Below are positions 1-8,974 of a stretch of DNA of 64,000 bases, piece by piece. Below the pieces are notes generated by a model, which saw nothing but the letters and a program-made list of their open reading frames with translations, was not told the origin of the DNA and did no database searches. A program made the translations under genes and the position numbers. This stretch comes from CBDCPI01 sp965220245. GTDB taxonomy: Bacteria > Chloroflexota > Dehalococcoidia > Lucifugimonadales > UBA3495. Location of the stretch: positions 496,001 through 560,000 of the forward strand of contig CBDCPI010000008.1 in assembly GCA_965220245.1 (NCBI GenBank), in the 5' to 3' direction. How positions within the stretch are numbered: position 1 is the stretch's first letter; each line of letters starts with the position of its first letter.

Positions 1-117
1 TGTGCAGAGTAGCCCGACATTCCGCTCTATCTCCTATCTGTGTGTACTATTCGATATAATTCCCATATTTTTCATTCGCGATACCCCCGCCAACGGAAGA
101 CTCCCGAAAATCGCCGC

Positions 118-696
118 CTAGTCGATGTGCGCCTTGTAGTAGTTGTCCAGGTCGGAGTGACGGGCGATTTCGTCCGGGGCGACGGTATGAGTGATGATGT
201 ACCATGCCGTTGGCCATCCCAATCCATGCCTGAGCATGAGCCAGAAGAAGTAACTGTAGTGGTTACTGTCCACGTTCACCGAGTGGTGCTCATTGTCCAG
301 GTAGATTCGCCACACTAACTTGGAGCAGAAGAATCTGTCGGTGCTGTCCATGTCAAAGACGTTCCGGGTAAAAGGCGTCTCGCAATTGGTGCCGTACTCC
401 TCTTCTGCATCCTCCAGTGCCCCGGCTTCGCTCCAACGCCAACTCGCATTGTCCAGTTGAGAGTACATGACGTCGCTGCCTTCTTCGTAGTATCTGCTGA
501 GTGGTCTGAGGGCCACGCCATCCTCTCCGTTCGGGCACTCGTCGGGATCGGCCTCGTATATAAAACCGCCCCCGGCGTACACTCCGACGTGGGTCCAATC
601 CTTTGCGTACAGGATGCTGAAACCGGTGCTGGAACCGGGTATGGTGCCGGCGGTGAAAACGCCGTACCATAGCGTCAGCGTGGGACCATCTTGCGT
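118..696 (-). pseudogene. YiiX-like permuted papain-fold protein (NlpC/P60 superfamily), 5' end missing
   Basis: The minus-strand frame ending at a TAG at 118 reads WTHVGVYAGGGFIYEADP and later FFCSKLVWRIYLD. This is the His-first, Cys-later order of YiiX/G6R-like permuted NlpC/P60 proteins, which are thought to cleave or bind amide/acyl bonds of lipids or peptidoglycan. The frame stays open upstream to a TAG at 697-699 with no ATG before the first motif; an ATG at 703-705 is followed one codon later by that TAG. The start is therefore lost, mutated or non-canonical. The nearest in-frame ATG (582) would remove the catalytic His, so it is unlikely to be real. It lies alone, convergent to nothing obvious. 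Family call is moderate; broken status is inferred from the missing start. Confidence 0.42.
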
Positions 697-805
697 CTAG
701 GACATGATGCTGATCAAGGCAGACGGGTACGGAAAATTCGATACCCCGCCCTGCTGGCCTGTGGAACTATAGGGTAATACACTAGTTGACTACGAAGGGG
801 GCGCC

Positions 806-3232
806 ATGTCACAGGTCTTTGATGGAATCACCGTCCTCGACTTCACCAGCGGCCGGGCTGGTGGCGTCGCCACCATGGTGATGTCCGACTTCGGCGCTGA
901 AGTCATCAAAGTTGAGCCGCCGGGTGGAGAAAAATTCAGGAACTCGCCAGGGGCCATCCAATGGAACCGCGGCAAGAAGAGCGTCGTCCTCGACCTGAAG
1001 ACCCCGGAAGGCCGGGATAATGCCCGGGGGTTGGCGCAACTCTCCGACGTTGTCGTCGAGAGCTTCCGGCCCGGGGTCACCCAACGCTTGGGCATCGACT
1101 ACGACAGCCTTCGGGGCGGTCATCCCGGGCTGGTATATGCCACCCTGACGGGTTTCGGACGACAGGGGCCCTACGCCAAATACAAGGGTTACGACGCCGT
1201 GGTGGCCGCCAAGAGCGGCCGGATGATGATGTTCGCCGAGCAGACCCCCCGGCAAGGCCCCAACCACGTCGTCGTCCAGGGCGTGTGCCACTCCGCCGCC
1301 ACGGCGCTGATTCGTGGCATCACCGCCGCCCTTTACGTGCGAGAAAGGACCGGCAAGGGTCAGAGGGTGGAGGCCAGTATGCTCCAAGCCGTGACCACCT
1401 ACGACCACGTCTCCTGGGTCCACGGCCAGATGATCGAGAACCTCCCGGACACCTATCCACCCGACCCCAGGGTCGGCATCGGGCGTCCCAACCCTACAGG
1501 CTACCTGCCCGCCCGTACCAAGGATGGCTACTGGATTCAACTGGGCAACGTCGTGGAAAGGTTGTTCCGGTCCATGATGCACTCGCTGGACATGGACTTC
1601 ATATACGAGGACCCGCGATACAAGACCGCGCCCTTCCTGGATGAAGAAGCCGTTGCGTCGCTAGAACGCATCATGCTGGAGAAGGTCCAGGAAAAGACCT
1701 TGGATGAGTGGATGTCCATATTCCTTGGCGAGGCAAACAACGTGGCTGCCGAGCCCTACATCACCTCTGAACAGGCTTTGGACCATCCCCAAATCGTACA
1801 CAACGGCAACGTCCAGGAGGTGAATGATCCGGGAGTGGGCGACACGCGCCAGCTTGGCCCCATGGTGAACATGAGGGTGACCCCGGCCAGCACGCAGGGG
1901 CCAGCCCCGGCGCCGGGCCAGCACACCGCCGAGGTCCTGACCCGCCTCGGGGGCGACTCCAAAAGGCATTCCAACGGCGCCAAAGACGCGATGCCAAGGC
2001 ATCCTTTGGCAGGAATAACGCTTCTGGACCTAGGGACGGTAATCAACGGCCCCCTGGGTTGCGCCCTGGTAGCCGAGCTTGGCGCCAGGGTAATCCGCAT
2101 CGAAGCCCCCGGCGGCGATTGGGGCAGGCAGGGGCTGGCCATGTCGGTCCACCGGACCATGGCCGGCTCCGAGGGCATTTGCCTGGACCTGAAGACCCTG
2201 GAGGGCCAGGAGATCATGGGCAAGCTGGCGGCCAAGGCCGATCTGCTGCTTCACAGTATGCGCCCCGGCGCACCCGAGCGCACCGGTATCGGCTACGAGC
2301 AGTTGTCCAAGATCAACCCCAACCTGGTCTACCTGTACGCTGGCGGCTACGGCTCCACCGGCCCTTACTCTCACCGGCCATCTATGGCCCCGATTGCCGG
2401 CGCCGTCTCCGGCGGCGGAGTGGCCCAGATGGGGAGGGATTCCTTCCCGCCGCCGGGCCAGCCAATGTCCATCGACGACATCGCTGCGGTAGCCAAGCAG
2501 CTCAAACGGGCGAACGACGGCACCGCCGACCATAACACTGCTATGGTCAATGCCGTAGGTCTGGTTCTAGGTCTCTACGCCCGGGAGCGCACCGGCATGG
2601 CGCAATACGTCGAGTCCACTATGATCGCCGCCAACGCTTATGCCAACGTCGACGACTTCTACTGGCACGAGGGCAAGCAGCCTCGTCCGCTGCCGGACCG
2701 GGACGGGTACGGGCTGCACGCTCTGTACCGTCTGTACCGGGCAAGAACCGGGTGGGTGTTCCTCGCTTGTCCCTTCGAGGACGAGTGGGAGGCCCTGTGC
2801 CGGGCCATCGACCGTCCGGACCTCCGGGATGACCCCCGGTTTGCCACCCATAAGGCGCGAGAGATGCACGACGACGCGCTCATCGACGAATTGGCCCAGG
2901 TGTTCACTGCCGGGGACCCACTGTATTGGGAGAAGCTACTCACCGCCGCCGACGTGGCCTGCGTCAAGGCCGAGGACCGGGGAATGTACTTCTTTTTCAA
3001 CGAAGATCCCCACGTGAGCGAAAACGGGCTTCTTACCAAGGTGGAGGCGCCCCGGTATGGCGAGTTCTGGCGCTACTCTCCAGTGGTAAGATTCTCGGAG
3101 ACCTCCGGCCGGGCGGGCCCGGGTCCGCTCAAAGGCCAGCACACCCGGCCCATCCTCATGGAGCTAGGGTATACCGACGAACAGACCCACGATCTGAAAC
3201 AACGGAAAGTGGTGGACTGGGAGGAGGAATAA
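806..3232 (+). CDS. Tandem (two-domain) CaiB/BaiF class III CoA-transferase-like protein
   Basis: This 808-residue protein carries two complete CaiB/BaiF modules (about 1-395 and 400-808). Each starts with the family signature: GITVLDFTSGRAGG then FGAEVIKVEPPGG, and GITLLDLGTVINGP then LGARVIRIEAPGG. Family members move CoA between carboxylic acids through an Asp-bound anhydride. The catalytic Asp normally ends a VDVSLLDA-like motif; here the first module has VEASMLQA (Gln near 194) and the second VESTMIAA (Ala near 608), so neither shows the nucleophile. It may act on another substrate class or be a non-transferring CoA-binding protein. The stop is followed 6 bp later by a thiolase-like gene and then a DUF35 gene, suggesting an acyl-CoA catabolic operon. 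The ATG start is preceded by a weak purine-rich stretch. Confidence 0.9.
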   Translation: MSQVFDGITVLDFTSGRAGGVATMVMSDFGAEVIKVEPPGGEKFRNSPGAIQWNRGKKSVVLDLKTPEGRDNARGLAQLSDVVVESFRPGVTQRLGIDYDSLRGGHPGLVYATLTGFGRQGPYAKYKGYDAVVAAKSGRMMMFAEQTPRQGPNHVVVQGVCHSAATALIRGITAALYVRERTGKGQRVEASMLQAVTTYDHVSWVHGQMIENLPDTYPPDPRVGIGRPNPTGYLPARTKDGYWIQLGNVVERLFRSMMHSLDMDFIYEDPRYKTAPFLDEEAVASLERIMLEKVQEKTLDEWMSIFLGEANNVAAEPYITSEQALDHPQIVHNGNVQEVNDPGVGDTRQLGPMVNMRVTPASTQGPAPAPGQHTAEVLTRLGGDSKRHSNGAKDAMPRHPLAGITLLDLGTVINGPLGCALVAELGARVIRIEAPGGDWGRQGLAMSVHRTMAGSEGICLDLKTLEGQEIMGKLAAKADLLLHSMRPGAPERTGIGYEQLSKINPNLVYLYAGGYGSTGPYSHRPSMAPIAGAVSGGGVAQMGRDSFPPPGQPMSIDDIAAVAKQLKRANDGTADHNTAMVNAVGLVLGLYARERTGMAQYVESTMIAANAYANVDDFYWHEGKQPRPLPDRDGYGLHALYRLYRARTGWVFLACPFEDEWEALCRAIDRPDLRDDPRFATHKAREMHDDALIDELAQVFTAGDPLYWEKLLTAADVACVKAEDRGMYFFFNEDPHVSENGLLTKVEAPRYGEFWRYSPVVRFSETSGRAGPGPLKGQHTRPILMELGYTDEQTHDLKQRKVVDWEEE

Positions 3233-3238
3233 CAGGCC

Positions 3239-4429
3239 ATGGTGCAGACCATCATCCCCGCCGACAGCAACGGCATTAGGGACAAGGCCGCCATCGTCGG
3301 CATAGGCGAAACGGAGTTTTCCTGGAACTCGGGCCGTAGCGAGATACAACTTGCCTCTGAGGCAATCAAGGCAGCCTGCGACGATGCCGGTATCGCCCCG
3401 CAGGATATCGACGGCCTGGTGCGGTATGAGATGGACTCCAACCATGAAACGCTGCTGGTACAGTCGTTGGGCATCAAAAACCTGCGCCACTGGGAATCCG
3501 TTGCCTACGGCGGGGGCGCGGGCAACGCCGTGGTAGGCCATGCCGCCGCCGCCCTGGCCGCCGGGTTTTGCAACTATGTGGTGTGCTTCCGCGCCGCCAA
3601 CCTCCGTTCCGGGTTCCGGTTGGGCCGGGCCAGGGGACCGGAGCGAATCGCCGGGGGCCAGGCAAGCTTTGCCACACCTTGGGGCAACATGGCCCCGGCG
3701 CATAATTTCGGAATGTTCGCCCGCCGCTACATGCACGAGTGCGGGGCCACCAGCCGCCACTTCGGTTGGGTCGCGGTTACCCTGCGGGAGCACGCCTCCC
3801 GGAACCCTCGCGCTCTTCGGAGGGACCCCATCACCATCGACGACCACCAGAATTCCCGCATGGTGGTGGACCCGCTGCACGTCCTGGACTTTTGCCAGGA
3901 GAACGACGGCGCCGCTGCCATTGTGATGACCACTCCCGAGCGCGCCAGAGAGCTGCGCCACTCCAGCACCCTGACCCTGGTTGAGGCGGCCGCCCAAGGC
4001 TCCGGGCCCCGGAACGACGGCATTATTTACCGTCCCGACCTGGCCGCGGCCGAGTCGGCGAACACCGCCCGCGACCTCTGGGCACGGGCCCGCTTGGAAG
4101 CCAAGGACATGGACGCCTGGATGTTCTACGACCACTTCACGCCCTTCTGCCTGTTGAACCTGGAAGCCTACGGTTTCGTGCCCCGCGGTGAGGCCAAGGA
4201 CTTCGTGGAGGGAGGCAGGAACCTCCGGTTCGATGGTCCATTGCCCACCAACACCCACGGCGGCAATCACTCCGAGGCTTATATCCATGGCCTCACCCAT
4301 CCCCAGGAGGCCGTCCGGCTGATCCGGGGCATCTCCACCGCTCAGCCGCCACACAAGACCATAAACCTGGTCCTCTCCTGTAGCAGCACGGCCCAACTGA
4401 GCGCCGCCGTAATAATTCGCCGGGGATAG
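3239..4429 (+). CDS. Thiolase-superfamily protein lacking the usual Cys nucleophile (SCPx/Ltp2-like)
   Basis: 396 residues with the thiolase fold signature: KAAIVGIGETEFS at the N-terminus, a glycine-rich YGGGAGNAVVGHAAAALAAG helix and a C-terminal THGGNHSEAYIHG segment in place of the canonical GHPxGxTG. Asn96 sits where true thiolases carry the acyl-accepting Cys, so a classical Claisen condensation or thiolysis is unlikely. In sterol side-chain degradation, Ltp2-type thiolase-like proteins without this Cys work as retro-aldolases in complex with a DUF35 partner. A DUF35 gene lies 32 bp downstream, so an analogous aldolase complex is a reasonable inference. A GAGGAGG ribosome site overlaps the end of the upstream CoA-transferase gene. 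The substrate is unknown. Confidence 0.85.
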   Translation: MVQTIIPADSNGIRDKAAIVGIGETEFSWNSGRSEIQLASEAIKAACDDAGIAPQDIDGLVRYEMDSNHETLLVQSLGIKNLRHWESVAYGGGAGNAVVGHAAAALAAGFCNYVVCFRAANLRSGFRLGRARGPERIAGGQASFATPWGNMAPAHNFGMFARRYMHECGATSRHFGWVAVTLREHASRNPRALRRDPITIDDHQNSRMVVDPLHVLDFCQENDGAAAIVMTTPERARELRHSSTLTLVEAAAQGSGPRNDGIIYRPDLAAAESANTARDLWARARLEAKDMDAWMFYDHFTPFCLLNLEAYGFVPRGEAKDFVEGGRNLRFDGPLPTNTHGGNHSEAYIHGLTHPQEAVRLIRGISTAQPPHKTINLVLSCSSTAQLSAAVIIRRG

Positions 4430-4461
4430 CCCGGGACGGCCCGAGATAGCAAGGAGCTTCA

Positions 4462-4950
4462 ATGACCCAGGAAAGAGAACAAGCCGCCAGGTTGCGGCCG
4501 ATGACCGCACCCTTGGAGGGCGTGCCCCTACCCGACCTGGAGCGGCTGCCGGACTATGAGCGGGGATTCTGGGAGGGGTCCCGGAACGGCGAGCTTCGCA
4601 TCCAACAGTGCTCGGATTGCCGGTTGTTCCGGCACCTGCCTACGCCAATGTGTCCCCAATGCTCGTCACTGGACTATATCTGGACCAGAGTCAGCGGCCG
4701 GGGCTTCGTCTACTCCTACGTAATAGTCCGCCACCCAGTCCACCCGGCAATCCATGAGAAGGAACAGACGCCCTATAACCTCTGCATGATCGAGCTTGAG
4801 GAGCAGGAAGGCCTTCGCATTTGCAGCAACATCCTCAACGTGGCCCCCGAGGACATCCGCATCAATATGCCGGTCCGGGTGACTTTCATTCCTTCGGCCG
4901 ACGAGCCGGAGGTGGTGCTGCCGGTGTTCCTGCCCGCCCCAGAGCCATAG
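4462..4950 (+). CDS. DUF35 (OB-fold, zinc-ribbon) acyl-CoA-associated protein
   Basis: 162 residues. A rubredoxin-like zinc ribbon (CSDC about residues 51-54 and CPQC about 65-68) is followed by an OB-fold domain (RVSGRGFVYSYVIVRHP onward), the standard DUF35 layout. Family members are partners of thiolase-like or aldolase enzymes, binding acyl-CoA and completing the active site. The gene follows the thiolase-like gene directly and closes the three-gene operon, the typical arrangement for such partners. An AAGGAG ribosome site 6-7 bases before ATG 4462 fixes the start. No other gene is seen on this strand for almost 1.9 kb. Confidence 0.88.
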   Translation: MTQEREQAARLRPMTAPLEGVPLPDLERLPDYERGFWEGSRNGELRIQQCSDCRLFRHLPTPMCPQCSSLDYIWTRVSGRGFVYSYVIVRHPVHPAIHEKEQTPYNLCMIELEEQEGLRICSNILNVAPEDIRINMPVRVTFIPSADEPEVVLPVFLPAPEP

Positions 4951-5171
4951 GCAATAAGCGCCTGACCGAAAGCCACCGGTCCTCAAACGCTTTCAAGCTC
5001 CATGGCCTTCAGGCCCACCATTTCCGGTCTTAGGGGACTGTACGCAGTACCCATTTGTGCTCTGGCGGTCGTAGAATCCTCGAACGAAGTCCCTCTGACC
5101 TGCCCCAGTGGTTGCATCAGTCTGAGTGAGAGTTTTGTCGGTCAGCCCCCGCATATCCCATTGGGCCTGCC

Positions 5172-5873
5172 CTACCGCGGCGCTGACGGAAACGGGTCGT
5201 TCTCGCTGACTAGGGCCTGCGTCTCCCTTTTCATCAGCCCCAGCCCTTGGGCCACCTTGTCGCCCCAGAGGCTCTTCAGGTACTCGATGACCGCGATGAT
5301 CTCCTCGTGGGAGAGAATCTCTCCGAAGCCGGGCATCCCGCTCTTGAAGCTGGGCAGGTCGGGGGACTCGAAGGCATTTCCTCCCTTGTTCACGTAGGTG
5401 TAGAGGATCCCGTCCCCGTGGTGCCAGGTGTGTCCGTCCCCGTTAAGGGGCGGTGCGGGCAAAATCCCGTCCGGTTTCTTCACATGCCAGTCGGGTTGGC
5501 CCTCTCCGTTCGACCCGTGGCATACGGCACAGTTGGCCCGGAAGATTGTTTGTCCCTTGGGCGTGCCTGAGTCTCGGGCCGGGAAGCTCGTGGCTTCAAG
5601 CTCCTTTGTTGCTGGCGGCTTGGCTGGCGTCGTTGTTGGTGCGGCAGTGGGTGATGGCGTCCACGTTGGCTCGGCCGTCGGGGACTTCGCAACCGTTGCT
5701 GTCGGTCCTGGTGCGAGCGGTGGCTTCGTCGGCGTGCTGAGTTGCTCTCCCCCGCAGGATACCGGGATGATAAGCGCAGTGATAATCACCAAAACTGCAA
5801 TAGCTACCCGTCTTGCCCGTCTTTGGTGTGTCTTTGGCAGCGGCCTGCTGTCCGCCCGTTCTTTAATCCTCAC
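5172..5873 (-). CDS. Cytochrome c lipoprotein (class I, one haem)
   Basis: 233 residues. A basic N-terminus, a hydrophobic helix and the lipobox IPVSC (Cys40) predict lipid anchoring on the outer face of the membrane. A Thr/Pro-rich linker (about 45-100) leads to one cytochrome c domain with haem motif CAVCH (115-119) and likely axial Met180 in SGMPGF. It probably shuttles electrons to a terminal oxidase or dehydrogenase. The GTG start (5873) overlaps by GTGA the stop of a Cys/Met PLP-enzyme remnant, so it was once translated downstream of that gene in an operon. The coding frame itself is intact. Confidence 0.87.
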   Translation of the reverse strand: MRIKERADSRPLPKTHQRRARRVAIAVLVIITALIIPVSCGGEQLSTPTKPPLAPGPTATVAKSPTAEPTWTPSPTAAPTTTPAKPPATKELEATSFPARDSGTPKGQTIFRANCAVCHGSNGEGQPDWHVKKPDGILPAPPLNGDGHTWHHGDGILYTYVNKGGNAFESPDLPSFKSGMPGFGEILSHEEIIAVIEYLKSLWGDKVAQGLGLMKRETQALVSENDPFPSAPR

Positions 5874-6112
5874 TCTCCCAAAGCCCGATCGAGGTCTGCA
5901 ATAAGGTCATCGGCATTTTCCAAGCCCACCGACACTCGCAGCAGGTCCTCCGGAGTGGAACTACTATAACCCTCAATGGACGCCCGGTGCTCGATCAGGC
6001 TTTCGTAGCTGCCCAAGCTCGTGGCACGGGTGAACAGAGACATCCGGGCCGCAACCCTGAACGCAGCCTCCCTGCCGCCGCGGACCGGCCACCATTGAGT
6101 TTCGGTCTGAGT
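5870..6112 (-). pseudogene. C-terminal remnant of a Cys/Met-metabolism PLP enzyme (MetB/MetC/MetZ family)
   Basis: The minus frame ending at 5870 reads VRGGREAAFRVAAR, then LFTRATSLG, then ESLIEHRASIEG, then RVSVGLENADDLIADL. These are the ordered C-terminal signatures of cystathionine gamma-synthase/lyase and O-acyl-homoserine sulfhydrylase. Only the last roughly 80 residues remain; the PLP-lysine domain is absent. The preceding sequence in other frames belongs to an amidohydrolase, so the two fragments were joined by a deletion or rearrangement. The stop codon overlaps the start of the cytochrome gene. Confidence 0.75.
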
Positions 6113-6597
6113 TTTGGTCCGCCACCAAGGGAGCGTAGGAGACCCGCATTCCGGAAGCCTGGTAGGCACTAACCACCTTGTCGGCGACTTCAAGGCACCG
6201 GTCCGTATCCCCGCCCGGTCGAGTGTATCGCCTGCACCGTGGTAGTGCCCGTCTCGATCATCTGAACCGCACCATAAAGCTGGTCCAAGTAGGGATCGAT
6301 CAACCGGGTGCCGATGCGGGCCAGGCTCCACATTTCCAGCGGCAGGTCGGGCGCGCCCATCTGGAAGGGAGTGAGGCCTACGTGGAAGTGGTCGTTGACC
6401 AGCCCTGGCATGACGATATGGTTGCCGGAACCAATGACCTCGGCGTCGGGATGCTGGCGGCTGAGCTCCTGGTAGGCACCTACCGCTTCGATTTGCCCGT
6501 CCCGCTGCAGCACCGCCCCGTCGGTGACGACCTCCGCCGAATGGGGGCCGGTAATCTTGCTGACGACGTGCTTTCCCCGTACCAGAGATAGTGTCAT
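6100..6597 (-). pseudogene. N-terminal fragment of an amidohydrolase (TrzA/AtzA-type)
   Basis: Starts at ATG 6597 and encodes an amidohydrolase head: TDGAVLQRDGQIEAVG, then MPGLVNDHFHVGLTP with the metal-binding HxH, then GTTTVQAIHSTGRG. After a frameshift near 6180-6230 the family text continues in another frame as ADKVVSAYQASGMRVSYAP. The metal-dependent hydrolase core (later His, Lys/Glu and Asp ligands) is missing, replaced by the tail of a PLP enzyme from about 6110 downward. The product cannot be active. It sits divergent from the alpha/beta hydrolase at 6841. Confidence 0.72.
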
Positions 6598-6840
6598 TGC
6601 CGCCTTCCCGAGCGGATGTCCCGCGTCATTCTGGATGAATTTGGAGTATCCCTGTGGTCCTGCCCCAATTTCTGTACCAAGCTTAGTGCGCTTAGTGCGA
6701 GTTTGGCAGTTTTCTCCCTGGTGTGTGGACGAGTGCCGCCGCCACGGCCAGTCCACAGGTGCTAAAATCCCCTCGGAGTCTGGCAACCCAGAACTGAATA
6801 TCGGCTGCTGGCGATCGGGCGCCGGCCAACCGGAGGTTTC

Positions 6841-8829
6841 TTGGCAATTACAGATTTGGAAATCAACAATCGCACCAGCCTCGCGTCCGGCGAGAGCTTC
6901 GGCGACGTGGGCGCGTATGAGCTTCTGGAAGGCACGGCCCACTACACGGTGGACCCGTTGCACGCCCGGAATCACGGGATTACCGACCTGGACCTGGCGC
7001 CACGCAACTCCGCCGGCAGGGTGGAGTTTTCGGCGGACTTCGCCATGCTCCAGCCGGTGAACATCGACCGGGGCAACCGCCGCATCCTGTTCGACGTGGT
7101 GAACCGGGGCCGGAAGACCGCCCTGACCATGAACAGCGTCCCCATCGCTACCGACGCCACTGCACCCCTGGAGGCGGGCAACGGCTACCTGATGCGCCGG
7201 GGCTACACGGTGGTCTGGGGCGGCTGGCAGGCCGACGTGCCGCCTACTCCCGGACTCATCGGACTTCACGGGCCGGAAGCCATCGGCCCTCAAGGGCCCC
7301 TGACCGGCAAGATTCTCTGCCAGTTCCAGTGCAACGAACCCACCCAGGTGTTCCTGCTGGCAGACCGGCAGCACCTGCCCAATCCTGCCGCCGACCCTGA
7401 GGAAGCGGAGGCCACCCTGACGGTGCGGGACCTGCCCAACAGTCCCGCTACACCTGTTGACCGGGGCCAGTGGTCCTTCGTCCGGGTCGAGGATGAGGAT
7501 GTGGAGCCGCAGCACAGCTACATCTACATGTCCTCCGGGTTCGAGCCGGGGAAAATTTACCAGTTGGTCTACACCACGACCGGCAGCCGGATCGTGGGAC
7601 TGGGGTTTGCCGCGATGCGGGATGCGGTCTCTTTCCTGAAATACGCTCCGGCCTCCGCCGGGAACCCCTGCGCCGGGGCTATCGACTACGCCTACGCCAT
7701 GGGCCGTTCCCAGAGCGGACGCTTCCTGCGCCAGTACATCCATGTGGGCATCAACGAGGACGAAGAGGACCGGCCAGCCCTGGACGGGATCATCCCTCAC
7801 GTGGCGGGCGGGATGCGCGGCGAGTTCAACCTGCGCTTCGGACAGCCTTCCAAGGACGTCTGCTACATCATCCCGGAGATGTTCCCCTTCACCGACACCC
7901 CACAGACGGACCCGGTGACCGGCGCCCACGGTTCCCTGCTCGACGCCATGAAGCGGCGGGGAAAGGTGCCCAAGATCATGTTCACCAACACCTCCGCCGA
8001 GTACTGGCGTGGGGATGCCGCATTGATCCACACCGACCTGGAGAGCCTGACCGACGCTGCGGAGTCGCCGTCGGTCCGCTGCTACCACTTCGCCGGTTGC
8101 CAGCACGGCTCGGGCGAGTTTCCTCCGCTGCAATTCCGTGCGAGTGACGGGATCAGAGGACAGCTTCCCTTGAACAGCGTGGACTACGCTCCCCTGTTGC
8201 GGGCTGCGCTGGACAACCTGGACCGCTGGGTTACCACGGGCGAGGAGCCTCCCGCCAGCCGTCATCCCAGCCTCAACGACAGCACGGCGGTGGAGTCCCA
8301 TACGCTGCTGGAACGGTTTGCCCAACTCCCCGGCGTGAAGGTCCCGACCCAGACCACCAGGGCGATAAGGCTGGACTATGGCCCGGAGTCGCACCTGGGG
8401 CGCACCACCAAGTTGCCCGCCGATGAGGGAGCGGAGTTCCCGGCGCTGGTCGCCGACCTTGACGAATCCTTCAACGAGCGGGGCGGCATCCGCCTGCCGG
8501 ACTTGACAGTCCCGGTGGCCACCTACACCGGCTGGAACCTGCGCGACGAGAGCATCGGCAACCCCGGCCTCTTTATCGGCATCACCGGCGGCCTTGCCGG
8601 CTGGACCCTCCCCCTGCCCGCCACCCAAGCCGAGCGCGAGTCCGCCGGCGACCCGCGAGCATCCATCGGGGAACGCTACGCCAGCCGCGAGGACTACCTG
8701 GAGCAGGTGACCCGCGCCGCAATGGACTTGGTGGCCGAGGGCTATCTGCTGGAGGAAGATGTGCCCGAGGTGGTGGACCTAGCGGGGCGGAAGTACGATT
8801 ACTTTGTGGGAGACGGCGGGAAGTGCTGA
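6841..8829 (+). CDS. Alpha/beta hydrolase domain protein (Abhydrolase_10 type)
   Basis: 662 residues, the usual size for this large secreted-type hydrolase family, though no signal peptide is visible. It contains LFDVVNRGRK, MRRGYTVVWGGWQAD and the nucleophile elbow GRSQSG (288-293, Ser290 the likely nucleophile), followed by HVAGGMRGEFN and the C-terminal LPVATYTGWN block seen in homologues. Members are putative esterases or lactonases of unknown substrate. A TTG start at 6841 is supported by CCGGAGGT six bases before it; the next ATGs lie far inside the conserved region. The reading frame is intact, unlike its neighbours, so the gene is probably still used. Confidence 0.85.
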   Translation: MAITDLEINNRTSLASGESFGDVGAYELLEGTAHYTVDPLHARNHGITDLDLAPRNSAGRVEFSADFAMLQPVNIDRGNRRILFDVVNRGRKTALTMNSVPIATDATAPLEAGNGYLMRRGYTVVWGGWQADVPPTPGLIGLHGPEAIGPQGPLTGKILCQFQCNEPTQVFLLADRQHLPNPAADPEEAEATLTVRDLPNSPATPVDRGQWSFVRVEDEDVEPQHSYIYMSSGFEPGKIYQLVYTTTGSRIVGLGFAAMRDAVSFLKYAPASAGNPCAGAIDYAYAMGRSQSGRFLRQYIHVGINEDEEDRPALDGIIPHVAGGMRGEFNLRFGQPSKDVCYIIPEMFPFTDTPQTDPVTGAHGSLLDAMKRRGKVPKIMFTNTSAEYWRGDAALIHTDLESLTDAAESPSVRCYHFAGCQHGSGEFPPLQFRASDGIRGQLPLNSVDYAPLLRAALDNLDRWVTTGEEPPASRHPSLNDSTAVESHTLLERFAQLPGVKVPTQTTRAIRLDYGPESHLGRTTKLPADEGAEFPALVADLDESFNERGGIRLPDLTVPVATYTGWNLRDESIGNPGLFIGITGGLAGWTLPLPATQAERESAGDPRASIGERYASREDYLEQVTRAAMDLVAEGYLLEEDVPEVVDLAGRKYDYFVGDGGKC

Positions 8830-8974
8830 ATTTTATTGGGGACTGGGGCAATGCAGGCGTGGCCATTGCCGTCCCTTTGCGCCGCAGTTCAGGTAGCGTT
8901 GCCTCTCAGGTGGTCTAACTGACCGGTGCCACCGCCGGGCGTGCCAGCTGCCGCGCGATAAAGCCCTTCATCAA

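Noticed and set aside
6190..8628. An 812-codon minus-strand open frame
   Set aside because: Its body is antisense to the recognisable alpha/beta hydrolase at 6841 and has a low-complexity Gly/Val/Arg composition; only its last ~135 codons are real amidohydrolase sequence.
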